Of a DNA stretch of 64,000 nt, positions 55,711 through 64,000 are shown piece after piece. Both the position numbers and the translations under genes were made by a program. Where the stretch lies: assembly GCA_947652115.1 (NCBI GenBank), contig OX393568.1, forward strand, positions 23,100,463-23,164,462, read 5' to 3'. Every line of letters begins with the position of its first letter. Within the stretch, counting starts at the first letter, position 1. The notes beneath the pieces were generated by a model. The model saw only the letters and a program-made list of their open reading frames with translations, ran no database searches and was not told where the DNA came from. The stretch is from Blastomussa wellsi. Lineage: Eukaryota > Cnidaria > Anthozoa > Scleractinia > Plerogyridae.

Positions 55711-58700
55711 CTATTCTTTTATTTAACTTGACTTTTATCGTTTGGTTCTAGAGCTCATCCGGCTTACATCACTTTTTAATATTGATTTTGATTGCTTATT
55801 TTTCAGTTTCACACGTTCTTTTGGGAGGGGATTGACGGCTCAAGGTATATCATTTTAGTCACAATTTAATTTGCTGCCGGTCCAGTAAAAGAGTACAAAG
55901 GCGCCTTTGTACTCAGTCACTATGCATATATATGCGGCTTGAAACTTCACTTCAAAGATTTGCGTCCCAGTTTCAAGATCCTTGAGCGGACCGGGTGTTC
56001 TCAGATCAAGAGAATTTCGTGTTCATGAAAGTTATCAGTCATTGTTTGATCATTTGGAGATCTTTTTAAAGCGTGAGACATTTTTTGACAAATAACAAAA
56101 ACGCAAGTACGCGTTTACGCTGTAAGATTAAATTCAGCATGAAACCATTATTATTCCGTGATGATCACAAGACTGTTATCATTAAAGGAACTACCTTACG
56201 TTTCTGCATTTTGAATAATTTAGTCTAAATTTTTCAAATTCGTCATTTGTAATCCGTCTCCATCTTTGACCATCCTAGTTCCTTTTTGGTTTTGTATCAC
56301 CTCTTTGTTGTTTTTCTTCCTTAGTAAACTATTAGTTTTAGGTTTCTTACGTTTTATAGTTTTGATTTTATAGTTATAGTTATATTGTAATTATTTTTTA
56401 CACGACCCCACAAGCTTTAGCTTTAAATTTTATCGTGTTTAAATAAAGGATATGATGATGATGATGATGGTTTGTCGCAAAAATAACTCCGAATATCGTG
56501 GCGTAACTTCGCCCTTTTCTCTCGTTAGATGCCTGGCACACTTTCCTCCCGCGGACACGTACGAGTCTCGTGGAAATGTCGCTGATGTAAGTTGTGTAAT
56601 GCTTGTAGCTATTAATTAAAATAGTTTCTTTTGTATGAAACAATGAGACAACGCAAAATCCAAAATAGCGGCACAGGGGAACTTTAAAAGCGACCTTTTT
56701 CTCGTTTTATGAGTATGAAATGTTGTATCTCCCTCAACCGGAAAAATTTGAAATTTAGACACTATTTTAGACAACTTAACGTCAACTTGTTTCAAGAGCC
56801 GAGGTTTCTTTAATAAAAAAGTTTGTAATATTGTTTCACTGAAGGTTAGAAAAAAGGCCCTCTCGCATTTTCTTTTCAGGTCATAAAGACAGTTAAACAA
56901 CTGAAAGACAAAGGACAAGTGAACGACAGTATGCTGCTGTACGGTCATGGTGACGGCGGAGGGGGTCCCTCGTGAGTAGCGACTCTATGGGGACCCTATG
57001 GGGAAATGAGGCAGGGAACCTCCCTGGGGTACCCAAGGACTTCCTTGCTCGAGAGACAGTGATCTGTTTCGGTTACAAGTCAAATGGAAACAAAAGCTTA
57101 TGAATCCCACTTAGCAATATCCCATAATAGAGTCATGGTTTGAATACTGGTGAAGGGGGTATCCCCGAAACGTCTGCCTGTTTTTACAGTATTTTAATTA
57201 AGCACTTCAAAATACGTTTTAGCATTTTTTGTCCTGCTTAGCAATGCTGTGCATAAAAAATCGTCGGGCATACTAAGTTAGTCTTGGAGGTTACATTTAT
57301 GACTGCGTGGCTTAATTAAAGTGAATAAACACTGAGAAATTGTGACGGGCAGAAGTTCGTATACAAAGTTTTCTAAATTATCGTCAAATACTACGTATGC
57401 TGTTTCTAGTGTCGCATCTCTTGTTTTAATTAATTTTGTTCCATTGCAGAGAAGATATGCTTGAAATGTTGAAGCGGATGGAAAATGTAGATGGATGTCC
57501 GCGGTAAGGGAACGGTGCATTTATTTCTCTTTATAAGGGGGGGGGGGGGAGGGAGGGGGGGCAGAGCGATTTTCTTCGTGTGACTGTCGAAAGAAGTTAT
57601 CTTTGCTTTGGTTGACCGTCTACGTAGCGTACGTCATAGGTTAAAAAACACTTGTGTAACTATCCGATTACAACGTACATGCCGTTGTTATCAACCAATC
57701 GTGACATTGATTGCGCGCGTTTATTTTTTCCGCCTTCGGCTCCGGTTACATGCTTTCGACTCAAGATCTGACACAGCTGTATAATTTTTTTGCCTTCTTT
57801 ACGTAAGCATGCAATGGCACTGAGCTGGAAGGTTTGCTTTACTGTGTGTAATGTGAGTTTTGGTTTTCATTGGTTCAGGGTTAAGATGTCAAATCCTCAA
57901 GACTTTTTCCATTCCCTTGAGTCACGTGATGCCGGCAAGCTGTGCACGTGGGTTGGTGAGCTGTACCTGGAACTGCATCAAGGAACATATACTACGCAGG
58001 GGCAGGTACACAAACAATCAAATAAACAACAAACAAACAAACAGGCAACCAGTCAACCGCATCAACTGAAACAGAGATAGTTTCAACTCTGTTATCATTA
58101 TAGACCCATAACGGACCAGTATGCAGCATTGCGCGCGTCAACTGCTGTCGCCATCTTTTGTGAGTCGTAAAGTACCTATCAGACAATGGCGCCTCGATCC
58201 TTTGAAGCTTTCACAGTCTGTTTTAGAAACGTGATCTTTTTTCCGGGACCTTTTGTGTTCATTGTTTGATTGATGGAGGTTTTTTATTAATCCCGAAGGA
58301 AGAATTTGAATCGCTGCCTTACATCATTTTACAAATATTAAAAACAGATCTAGAGGTGTGTGGTGAGGTGCGTATTTATTCTTTCAGATAAAACAAAGAA
58401 ACCGTCAAAGTGAATTCCTTCTGCATGACGCTGAACTCATGTCGACTCTGGCTTTCATATTAGGAGACAATGATCCAGGTTATTCTTGTACAGTTAGTAG
58501 GAAAGAAAACTTCGCAGTTTTGCGATCTTTTGCAGTTCTGCTTAGAAGTTAGCAGTGTAGCAGCTCTCGTAAGTTTGCCTCATTGTCAAAACGAGTCTAA
58601 GTGCGAACCCATTAATATGAAAATGTGTTTAACTTGCATCTTCATTCTCATGCAAAACAAGCTCATTTCCATATGATTAGTTTCGCCGTTAGTAGCTGTT

Positions 58701-61700
58701 GCTGTTGTTTAAGGGTGGCAGGGGCATTGTTCCTGTTGATTGCTCTTTTGTTCTCTGGAAGGGGAGTGAACAATTTTCAAGCGAGACCTTACAGGAGCTG
58801 CTACCATTAGAAGTAGTTCCAAAAAAATAAAATAAACAAGCAAACGAGCAAACAAACAAACGAAACCTATCACAACATAACAAAGACAAAAATGGCATCA
58901 ATGATATGCGAACCCGGCCCTACAAACATAAAAATCTTCCCCTTCCAAAGTTTCACGAATTTACTGCATTGCGGCGCGTTTGCATTGAATTTTGTTTGAA
59001 TTTTTGCGAATTGCAACACGCAATTCGCAGAAGTTCATATAGTTGAATAGTTGCCCTCATATAATTGAATTTGTTTATTTGTTTTTATTTTCAGAATTTT
59101 ATCCAACTGATGAACTTCTAAGAATCTGGAAACTTATGCTTTTAAATCAGTTTCATGATATTCTACCAGGAAGCTGTATCAAACAGGTGAAAGTGTATTT
59201 CTTTTGTTGTCTTACTTTGTCATAAATCTTTTGGAGATCTGATGTGTTGTGAGCCCGGAGCTTTCCTCTGGTGCGGGAGACCTGGGCTCAATCCAAGGCC
59301 ACGAACATTTCGATTAGGGCCAATATGTCAATCATGTCACGCACGCGACATGTGTTAAAATTACACAAGTATTACCGAGACGGGGCACAAGTTAGAACTT
59401 TTTTGATACCATATTCATAATAAAAGTGGTCGTCTTAGAATGCGGTTGTTATCTTGATAGCAGCTTAAACACTCAAAACAGCTGTAAGCGAATTTTAGCA
59501 ACATGCTCTCCGATTTCGCCAAGTTGGGTTGTATCCAGTGCTCAACCAGAAGCGATTTAAAGGTTTACGTTTTTGGCAGCCTCAATTAAATAGGCCATTT
59601 CCGAGATGCTGTTTTTCTCTGTTTCAAGACGAATCTTGGTGCACAACCTTTCTTATGAAAATAAGTTTTACTCGCACATCTTTTGTCTTGAAAACCAAAC
59701 TCATTTCCATATGGAAGGTTGTGCACCAAGACTCGTCTTGAAACATAGGTAGAAAGCAACTCGGAAATGGCTTATTGGATGGTTACTAATGTGGAACATT
59801 TTGTCTTCGCTTGTTTGCGGGAAAATAGCCCAATACCTCTTTACTGAACTAATATAATGCGTCGATCCTTTCGTATATTTTACAGGCTGCTGACGATGCC
59901 CTTGAAAGCTATAAAGGTACGCTTATGAGTTGGAATAATAAAAAGCCCTTTCGTTTTTGCTTGCTATACCTATTAGGCTAGTTCTGGTCAGGTTTTTTGA
60001 ATTTTGGTTCTGTACTTTTGCTTTTACGAAATACGTGTGCCTTTAAAATTTGCAGAGATCCTCGAAAGCACTGGGAGAATTTTCAACGACAGTTCCTCCA
60101 AGGTTATATCTCAGGTATTAAACGCAAATAAGAGAAAAACGCGTTGTATAATATTTACATTTGTGCTATTCGACAAATTGAATATTTTTGGCGCAATAAA
60201 AATAGGTGTATGTTGCTAACGTGCATGCCTAAAAATGAAGTATTGCCATACTCAGTGTTGTCCAGTGTTGTCCAGTTTACCCACATATCTCACACATTCT
60301 GTCTCACTACATTCTTTGTATCTCTCAGCTCAACTCTGACCAGAAGAATCACGTGACTAAGCCCGTCCTTGTAAACACGCTCGGTTGGTCTAGAAATGAG
60401 GTGGTCGCTATTCCTGACGAGCTATGGGAACGCTTATCCGCGGAGAGAAAGTCTTCGGCAAGAAAGCAACATTCTAATGAAGGAAGTACTCTTGGTAAGA
60501 TTTGCTGAAGTATTGAAATGTAAACAAAAACATCCTCAACGCTCGATGCTATGTTCTGTCGATTTTTGAAATCGCCCTTTCTGGCCTAAATTCCCTAAAT
60601 ATAGATCGTTTTCACGTGACGTCACGGCGGCCTTGTTGGTGGACTAGAACAATAGACTTTCTCTCCTTTAGAAACTAAACTCTATTTTTATGCAAATTTT
60701 GCGCAACAATTTTGTATCGTTCAGTCCACCAATATGGCCGCCTTATCACGTCAGTGAACACCATCTATTAACTCGGTTTAATATGTTATAGCATATACGA
60801 TTTTCTGAAAACATTCCTGGAACAGAGGTGGATGGAGAGACTTCTTTAAGGACCTATGCCCCTCACTGGGACAAAGGGTTAAAGTCAGTCTAACCTCCCC
60901 TAATTTCCCATCTCCTTTCCACCCAGTTGACAGTTGCCGTTAATACACGTGGGTGGGGTGAGGCATAATGAGAGTAAAGCGACTTGCACAAAAACAACAA
61001 CAACAAAGACAATAAACAATAAAAACATCACGAGGATGTTGCCAGCCTTAGTTTCGAGTTCAACGAACTCAACCTTTTTAGTCACTGCGGCTTGCTCTCA
61101 TCCAAACTATAGCAGTGCGTTAAAGTTGCCGCTAACATGCCTTTTTTCTTTCAGTATTGGCGTCAGTTCCAAGCATGAGTATCAGTAACGCATTGGAAAC
61201 GCAAGGAGAATTCCTTCTTGCTTCTGTGTCATTCGACCAGGTTGGATTTTTACGCCTTCTTTATAATTTTCTTTCGCTTGAAATTCTTCTCGTCGTTTGA
61301 GATTGGAGCATTTTGCTTGATGTGAACTCGTTATGGAGTACAAGGTGTTTTGTCTTGAAGTACAATTTGTTGCGCCGCCCCTCTGCTTTAGTTACAGGGT
61401 TCTGTTGTTTTGGAGAACGCCTTGGTCCGGGCTGAGTTAGTCCGAGGAGGCCTGGTAAGAAGTCTCGTGCACAAGGCCAGCGGCAGGTACTGCAGCCATG
61501 ATTTATATTTTTCAAACGATTATTAATTCATTAATAAAAGAAAATCGTTACCTTGAAGGAGGTTTGGATAGCCGGTCTTCATTAACTAGCGTAGACTTAC
61601 GATTCGAAATTACGGGCTAAGTTAAGTTTTTGTTTCGATTGATAAGATATATGCAACACTCGAGACATTGTTTCTTTGGCTATCCAAACGTTTTAGTTAA

Positions 61701-63426
61701 AGAATTAAAAATTTTTCTGCAATCACTCGTTGTTGATGTCCCTTATTTTTTTAATATTCCTCCCCCACTATAAGTCTTCAACAAAGCTGTAAGACCTGTT
61801 GCCAATTGTTGTCTAAAATTACTAGTCGCTTTGTCTGCGAATCACTGAATTGTGTAAAATAAGACTATCTTTTCTCGAAGAAGTTTCATTCAATTTTTCC
61901 ATTCACTAAAATGTTACATTAATTCTTGTTACGTGTGCAATTTTCTTTTATCTTCACTAAGTGTAGACTCGGAAACCAGACGGTATTCAATGGCAAAATA
62001 AGCCGGTTAAACAAGAAATGGCGAAGAGCAGCAACGAGTTCATAAAACAACTTTTTTTTTATTTTCAGGGAAGCCATCAGTCCTGGTTATTCTGGAAACC
62101 AGTTCATCTTGTTTGACGACATTCCATTGTTTTGGGACGCCTGGGATGTAATGCCTTACTACTTGGAAACGAGGTTTGTATCAAGCCAGGACCGTAATGT
62201 TCACCCTATCCACCCTACCCCCGATCCCCGCGGGATCTTTAATACAAGTGATGTTTGTTGGGGCGTTCTGGGGAATAACTGAGCACTCGCTTAGCAGAGC
62301 GAGACTGGTACCAAGAGTCTGAATCGTCGTCGTCTTTAATCTCGTGCTGCAACTTCCACTCAACAAACAAGTGCTTGAAGGTTCGTTTACTTCATAGGCA
62401 AACTGTAGACATGTTTGGGTTGGAATTCTCAGGGACCGTGCCTTGGATGAAGGAAAACATTACTGAGACGGTAGTAGTTCAGGAAGCGAATACAAACAGA
62501 CCTACATGAAAAACCAACACAATGACGGCAAATGTCCAGTGACAAACTCAGAAGAACGAAAACTAAATACACACGAAACTAGAACAGGAACTTGCATGGC
62601 GGTTGAAGACAAGGTCAGCAAGAATCCCCAAACGTCCAGCTGAGCTCCAAATACAAACGCTTAACCGAGTAACCAACGCAATATCAATGTAGAAACCTTG
62701 AATACGCCTTGGATTAGAAACTCGAACTATAAGCAAACCTTTAAAACGAGAGGAACGCAAAGCACAAACCAAGATACCTAAATATTTCCTCTGAGTATTT
62801 CAGTGTAGGGGAACCTGATGATGTTTTTAATTTTAATTCAAACACAGAAAGCTACTGCTTCCCACCTCATCTGAAGAATTCAAGATCTTAGAAGAAGGCC
62901 CACTTAGAGTCTCAGTTGAGGTAGTTCGCACGTAATATGCCTCTCTCTATGCCAGGCCCCTGTTGTTCAAATCTAAATGTCTGCAATATTGAGCGCAGTG
63001 CAGTCGGTGCAACAAGTGTCAGTTTTGGAAAATCTTCGTTGTAGCACTCGAAGAATTTCCGACTCATTTCATCCAATCAAAAACCAGCGTGAGCGCTCGC
63101 TAGTACTCCGAAAATAACCGCGCAAACAAACACGTCAGGTTGTTTAGCAACTTCAGGGACGAAATCGTGGGCTCAGTCCGTCTCAGAGGCGGGATTTCGA
63201 CACCAACTAGTACTTGGTTCCCTCACTGAGTGTCGCATGCAGCGCTCCAATGCAAACAACATTATGAACGTTGCACCATGCAAATGTCCAGTCGTTGAAG
63301 CTTCACTGTGCTTATCATTGCCACGTTTTTCTTCTGCAGTTTACTTTGAAGATCAGCGAGAAAAGCTCTCTAAAGCAAATAGTGTCTTTAGATGCTGGTG
63401 CCCCGTATGTGAAATTTCATACAAAG
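46199..63426 (+). CDS. MAN2C1: Cytosolic alpha-mannosidase 2C1 (GH38), 27 exons, 3' end outside window
   Basis: Cleaves alpha-mannose from free oligosaccharides in the cytosol. Exons: 46199-46302, 47319-47444, 47670-47766, 48876-48902, 49283-49353, 49945-50122, 50673-50773, 52877-52968, 53141-53247, 54283-54393, 54635-54727, 55369-55485, 55807-55844, 56529-56586, 56880-56971, 57450-57503, 57879-58005, 58388-58478, 59095-59186, 59886-59916, 60056-60114, 60329-60494, 61155-61240, 61398-61486, 62069-62173, 62848-62920, 63340-63426. They total 2472 nt and form one open frame of 824 codons with GT-AG sites throughout; the human protein is 1040 aa. The start [20 protein letters not shown] matches the family N terminus. 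Metal-binding HID with AWLWP spans exons 8-9 (HIDC here, HIDT in human). [14 protein letters not shown] (nucleophile Asp) is in exon 12; GDGGGGP in exon 15; [14 protein letters not shown] in exon 19; [13 protein letters not shown] in exon 25. Exon 4 is a 27-nt microexon. The donor of exon 26 (GAG|GTAGTT) was chosen by phase. Confidence 0.93.
46477..46651. mobile_element. Foldback MITE with TAGGCCATTTCCGAG termini, copy 1 (intron 1)
   Basis: Near-palindromic: AATAGGCCATTTCCGAGTTC at the left and its complement at the right (CTCGGAAATGGCCTAT). Further arms are CTCTATTTCAAAGCGAGTCT and AGACTCGCCTTGAAATAGAG. A relative lies at 59591-59775 and a partial one at 58575-58680. Confidence 0.75.
46691..46800. 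repeat. Poly-G tracts in intron 1
   Basis: G homopolymers at about 46697-46711 and 46790-46802. Apart from these and the MITE, intron 1 (46303-47318) shows nothing recognisable. Confidence 0.5.
47812..48090. repeat. Inverted-repeat element rich in GAGATCTTGGC words (intron 3)
   Basis: Ends AAAATTTTTACCAAGATTTT and its approximate complement (GATCTTGGCAAAAATTTT). The interior is a chain of GCGAGATCTCGGCAAG, GAGATCTTGGTGAG and AGATCTCAGC variants, many containing the palindrome AGATCT. It looks like a small satellite-like MITE. Open frames through it are fortuitous. Confidence 0.65.
49180..49188. other. 9-bp target-site duplication, left (CAATTATGG)
   Basis: CAATTATGG precedes the tiny foldback at 49189 and recurs at 49250-49258. 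Nine bases is the usual duplication length for Mutator-like elements. Confidence 0.75.
49189..49249. mobile_element. 61-bp hairpin MITE (TAGCCTGCGAACACAGAC), intron 4
   Basis: TAGCCTGCGAACACAGACGG and GATTTCC pair with GGAAATC and TGTCGGTGTTCGCGGGCTA across a few-base loop, so almost the whole element is stem. The 9-bp CAATTATGG duplication on both sides shows a true insertion. One of the smallest elements with clear duplication in the window, only 25 bases from the exon 5 acceptor. Confidence 0.8.
49468..49499. repeat. (AAT)n microsatellite
   Basis: Ten or so AAT units in intron 5. A second, longer array follows at 49633-49713. Confidence 0.9.
49633..49713. repeat. (AAT)n microsatellite, about 27 units
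   Basis: Uninterrupted AAT units in intron 5, leading into the truncated SINE. The poly-Tyr frame on the minus strand is an artefact of this repeat. Confidence 0.95.
49751..49925 (+). mobile_element. 5'-truncated SINE of the same family as 44812-45110
   Basis: ACCAGGTGCATAAATGGGTA, GATGGACTAGTATCCCATCC and GATAAGCTCCAGCCTGAT align with the body and tail of the full SINE. The tRNA head is absent. It ends in TTATCACCCTTG just 20 bases before exon 6 of MAN2C1. Confidence 0.75.
50810..51065. repeat. CTCACGC / ATCTTCGGAAGTCGT repeat block (intron 7)
   Basis: CTCACGCATT and TCTCACGCCTAA words at 50820-50900 are followed by repeated ATCTTCGGAAGT(C/T)GT units at 50938-51045. A degenerate short tandem repeat of unknown origin. 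It abuts the antisense LINE. Confidence 0.5.
51264..52328 (-). mobile_element. LINE reverse transcriptase, 5'-truncated (intron 7, antisense)
   Basis: A 354-codon intact frame carries the RT core: [31 protein letters not shown] (catalytic FADD), [11 protein letters not shown], and [20 protein letters not shown]. It is followed by the C-terminal LWN-type block [19 protein letters not shown]. This is a Jockey/CR1/L2-type non-LTR element. The upstream RT motifs and endonuclease are missing because a different LINE piece abuts at 52352. Its 3' UTR probably covers 51080-51263. Confidence 0.85.
52352..52620 (-). mobile_element. Second LINE C-terminal fragment (antisense)
   Basis: [20 protein letters not shown], then [20 protein letters not shown] and [13 protein letters not shown], match the conserved C-terminal tail of another non-LTR class (the RWxGH and [14 protein letters not shown] block). 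The family differs from the RT at 51264, so the boundary near 52340 is a junction between two insertions. Confidence 0.7.
55511..55654. mobile_element. Foldback MITE (ATAATTTGGTTTTATCAA termini), intron 12
   Basis: ATAATTTGGTTTTATCAACT and GGGTTGATAATGT at the left pair with ACATTATCAACCCC and TTTGATAAAACCAAATTAT at the right. The centre contains CGACGAAGGGCTAACGCTCG and AAACGTC. A short, related CGAAACGTC word occurs near 57170. Non-coding. Confidence 0.65.
57536..57560. repeat. Poly-G tract, intron 16
   Basis: A G-rich run shortly after the exon 16 donor. No other element was recognised in this intron. Confidence 0.6.
58575..58680. mobile_element. Partial MITE related to 46477-46651 (intron 18)
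   Basis: AACGAGTCTAAGTGCGAA and ATTTCCATATG words match the inner parts of the TAGGCCATTTCCGAG family, but both termini are lost. Confidence 0.5.
59591..59775. mobile_element. TAGGCCATTTCCGAG MITE, copy 2 (intron 19)
   Basis: TAGGCCATTTCCGAGATGC at the left and CAACTCGGAAATGGCTTA at the right are inverted. The inner arms are TTTCAAGACGAATCTTGGTG / CACCAAGACTCGTCTTGAAA, with CACAACCTT / AAGGTTGTG further in. Same family as 46477-46651, with a diverged interior. Confidence 0.7.
60604..60766. mobile_element. MITE with TTCACGTGACGTCA termini (intron 22)
   Basis: GATCGTTTTCACGTGACGTC and CGGCGGCCTTGTTGGTGGAC at the left pair imperfectly with GTCCACCAATATGGCCGCC and TCACGTCAGTGAACACCATC at the right. 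163 bp, non-coding. Confidence 0.65.
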
Positions 63427-64000
63427 GTAAGAAAAATGCGTGAATTTTTCTCGAAGAAAATCCACAGTCACAGACCCCGGTGAGAGGGCGGGATCAGAAA
63501 CGTAAGCAAAAGAACAGAATCTTTCTACTGCAGTTATGCAGCCACAGAGCACGGTTTTTTCTTTGCATATGAACTATTAATTTTATTTAGTACAAATCTA
63601 TTAGCGGTCCGGCTATCACGAATGTTGTTCTCTGATTGGCTACGCTACTCACTGACGTAGTAAGCGGATAGCGGTTATCAGCAAACTGGCGGCCGCTTCT
63701 TCGCCATTTTGCCTCCACTACTCAACCGGTACACAGAAAACACCACAATTGTCAGATATGGGCGCGTGTGCCAGCCAAGCCACAGTGCCATTTATTTGAC
63801 ATATAAGCGGATATACACAAAGCATCAGGCGTAAATTAAAGCACCAAAGCCGGACACGAAAACCCCAAAAAACCAGCGAGTGGAAAAAAACATGGGGAAC
63901 GTGTACCCCCGACCAATGCAGTGGTGCAACCCTTGGGGTTTTAGGGTATGGAAAAAACTAAACATGCATGCTAGTAACATTAAAGCGTAGCTAACCTAAT
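63427..64000. other. MAN2C1 intron 27, incomplete
   Basis: Follows the donor GTAAGA at 63427. A local foldback-like segment with GCGGTCCGGCTATCACG / TAGTAAGCGGATAGCGGTTA lies at about 63603-63680. The remaining exons, encoding roughly the last 200 residues, are not in the window. Confidence 0.5.

Noticed and set aside
62921..62935. Alternative donor (CGCAC|GTAATA) for MAN2C1 exon 26
   Set aside because: Joining there puts a stop codon two codons into exon 27; the donor at 62921 keeps the frame and the family alignment.

Overview
The window is animal (metazoan) nuclear DNA. It has intron-rich genes with GT-AG splice sites, several classes of eukaryotic transposon, tRNA-derived SINEs, microsatellites and many short foldback elements. 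The mix (2A-bearing element, OTU-Rep-helicase-endonuclease transposon, L2/CR1-like LINEs, a Cys-rich PPxY membrane family) suggests a cnidarian, probably a scleractinian coral. That assignment is inference; nothing here fixes the species.

Layout. 1-4,100 holds small foldback/MITE elements, including a 142-bp-arm near-perfect hairpin at 906-1224, and the C-terminal remnant of a hAT transposase. 4,125-12,836 holds three intronless minus-strand paralogues of a Cys-rich single-pass membrane protein with PPxY tails, separated by repeats: a degenerate coding remnant, an L2/CR1-like LINE 3' end, a 1-kb foldback, and a 476-bp MITE with a 6-bp target duplication. 13,000-21,000 has no clear gene. It holds a duplicated 270-bp segment, a degenerate ACATGG-type minisatellite, and a 3.5-kb array of about 30 tRNA 3'-half-like units.

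21,035-40,932 is a large Rep-helicase (Helentron-type) transposon module. It is bounded by about 150-bp terminal inverted repeats that contain GGGGCC hexamer arrays, and by a 7-bp target duplication (AAAATAT). A paralogous empty site lies at 13,802-13,808. The element encodes a 2389-aa protein (14-aa repeats, 2A ribosome-skipping motif, OTU protease, DUF6570-like region, HUH Rep, PIF1-type helicase, EEP endonuclease) and a spliced RPA-like single-strand-binding protein. Both genes appear twice, offset by exactly 9,139 bp and nearly identical, on either side of a 200-N gap. I read this as one 10.8-kb element whose overlapping contig ends were not merged.

41,717-46,037 is a PIF/Harbinger-type transposon with a frameshifted transposase, invaded by a SINE with a 14-bp target duplication. 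From 46,199 to beyond the right end is the cytosolic alpha-mannosidase gene MAN2C1 (plus strand). I resolved 27 exons encoding 824 residues in one open frame; about the last fifth of the protein lies outside. Its introns carry two antisense LINE fragments, SINE pieces, microsatellites and several MITE families.
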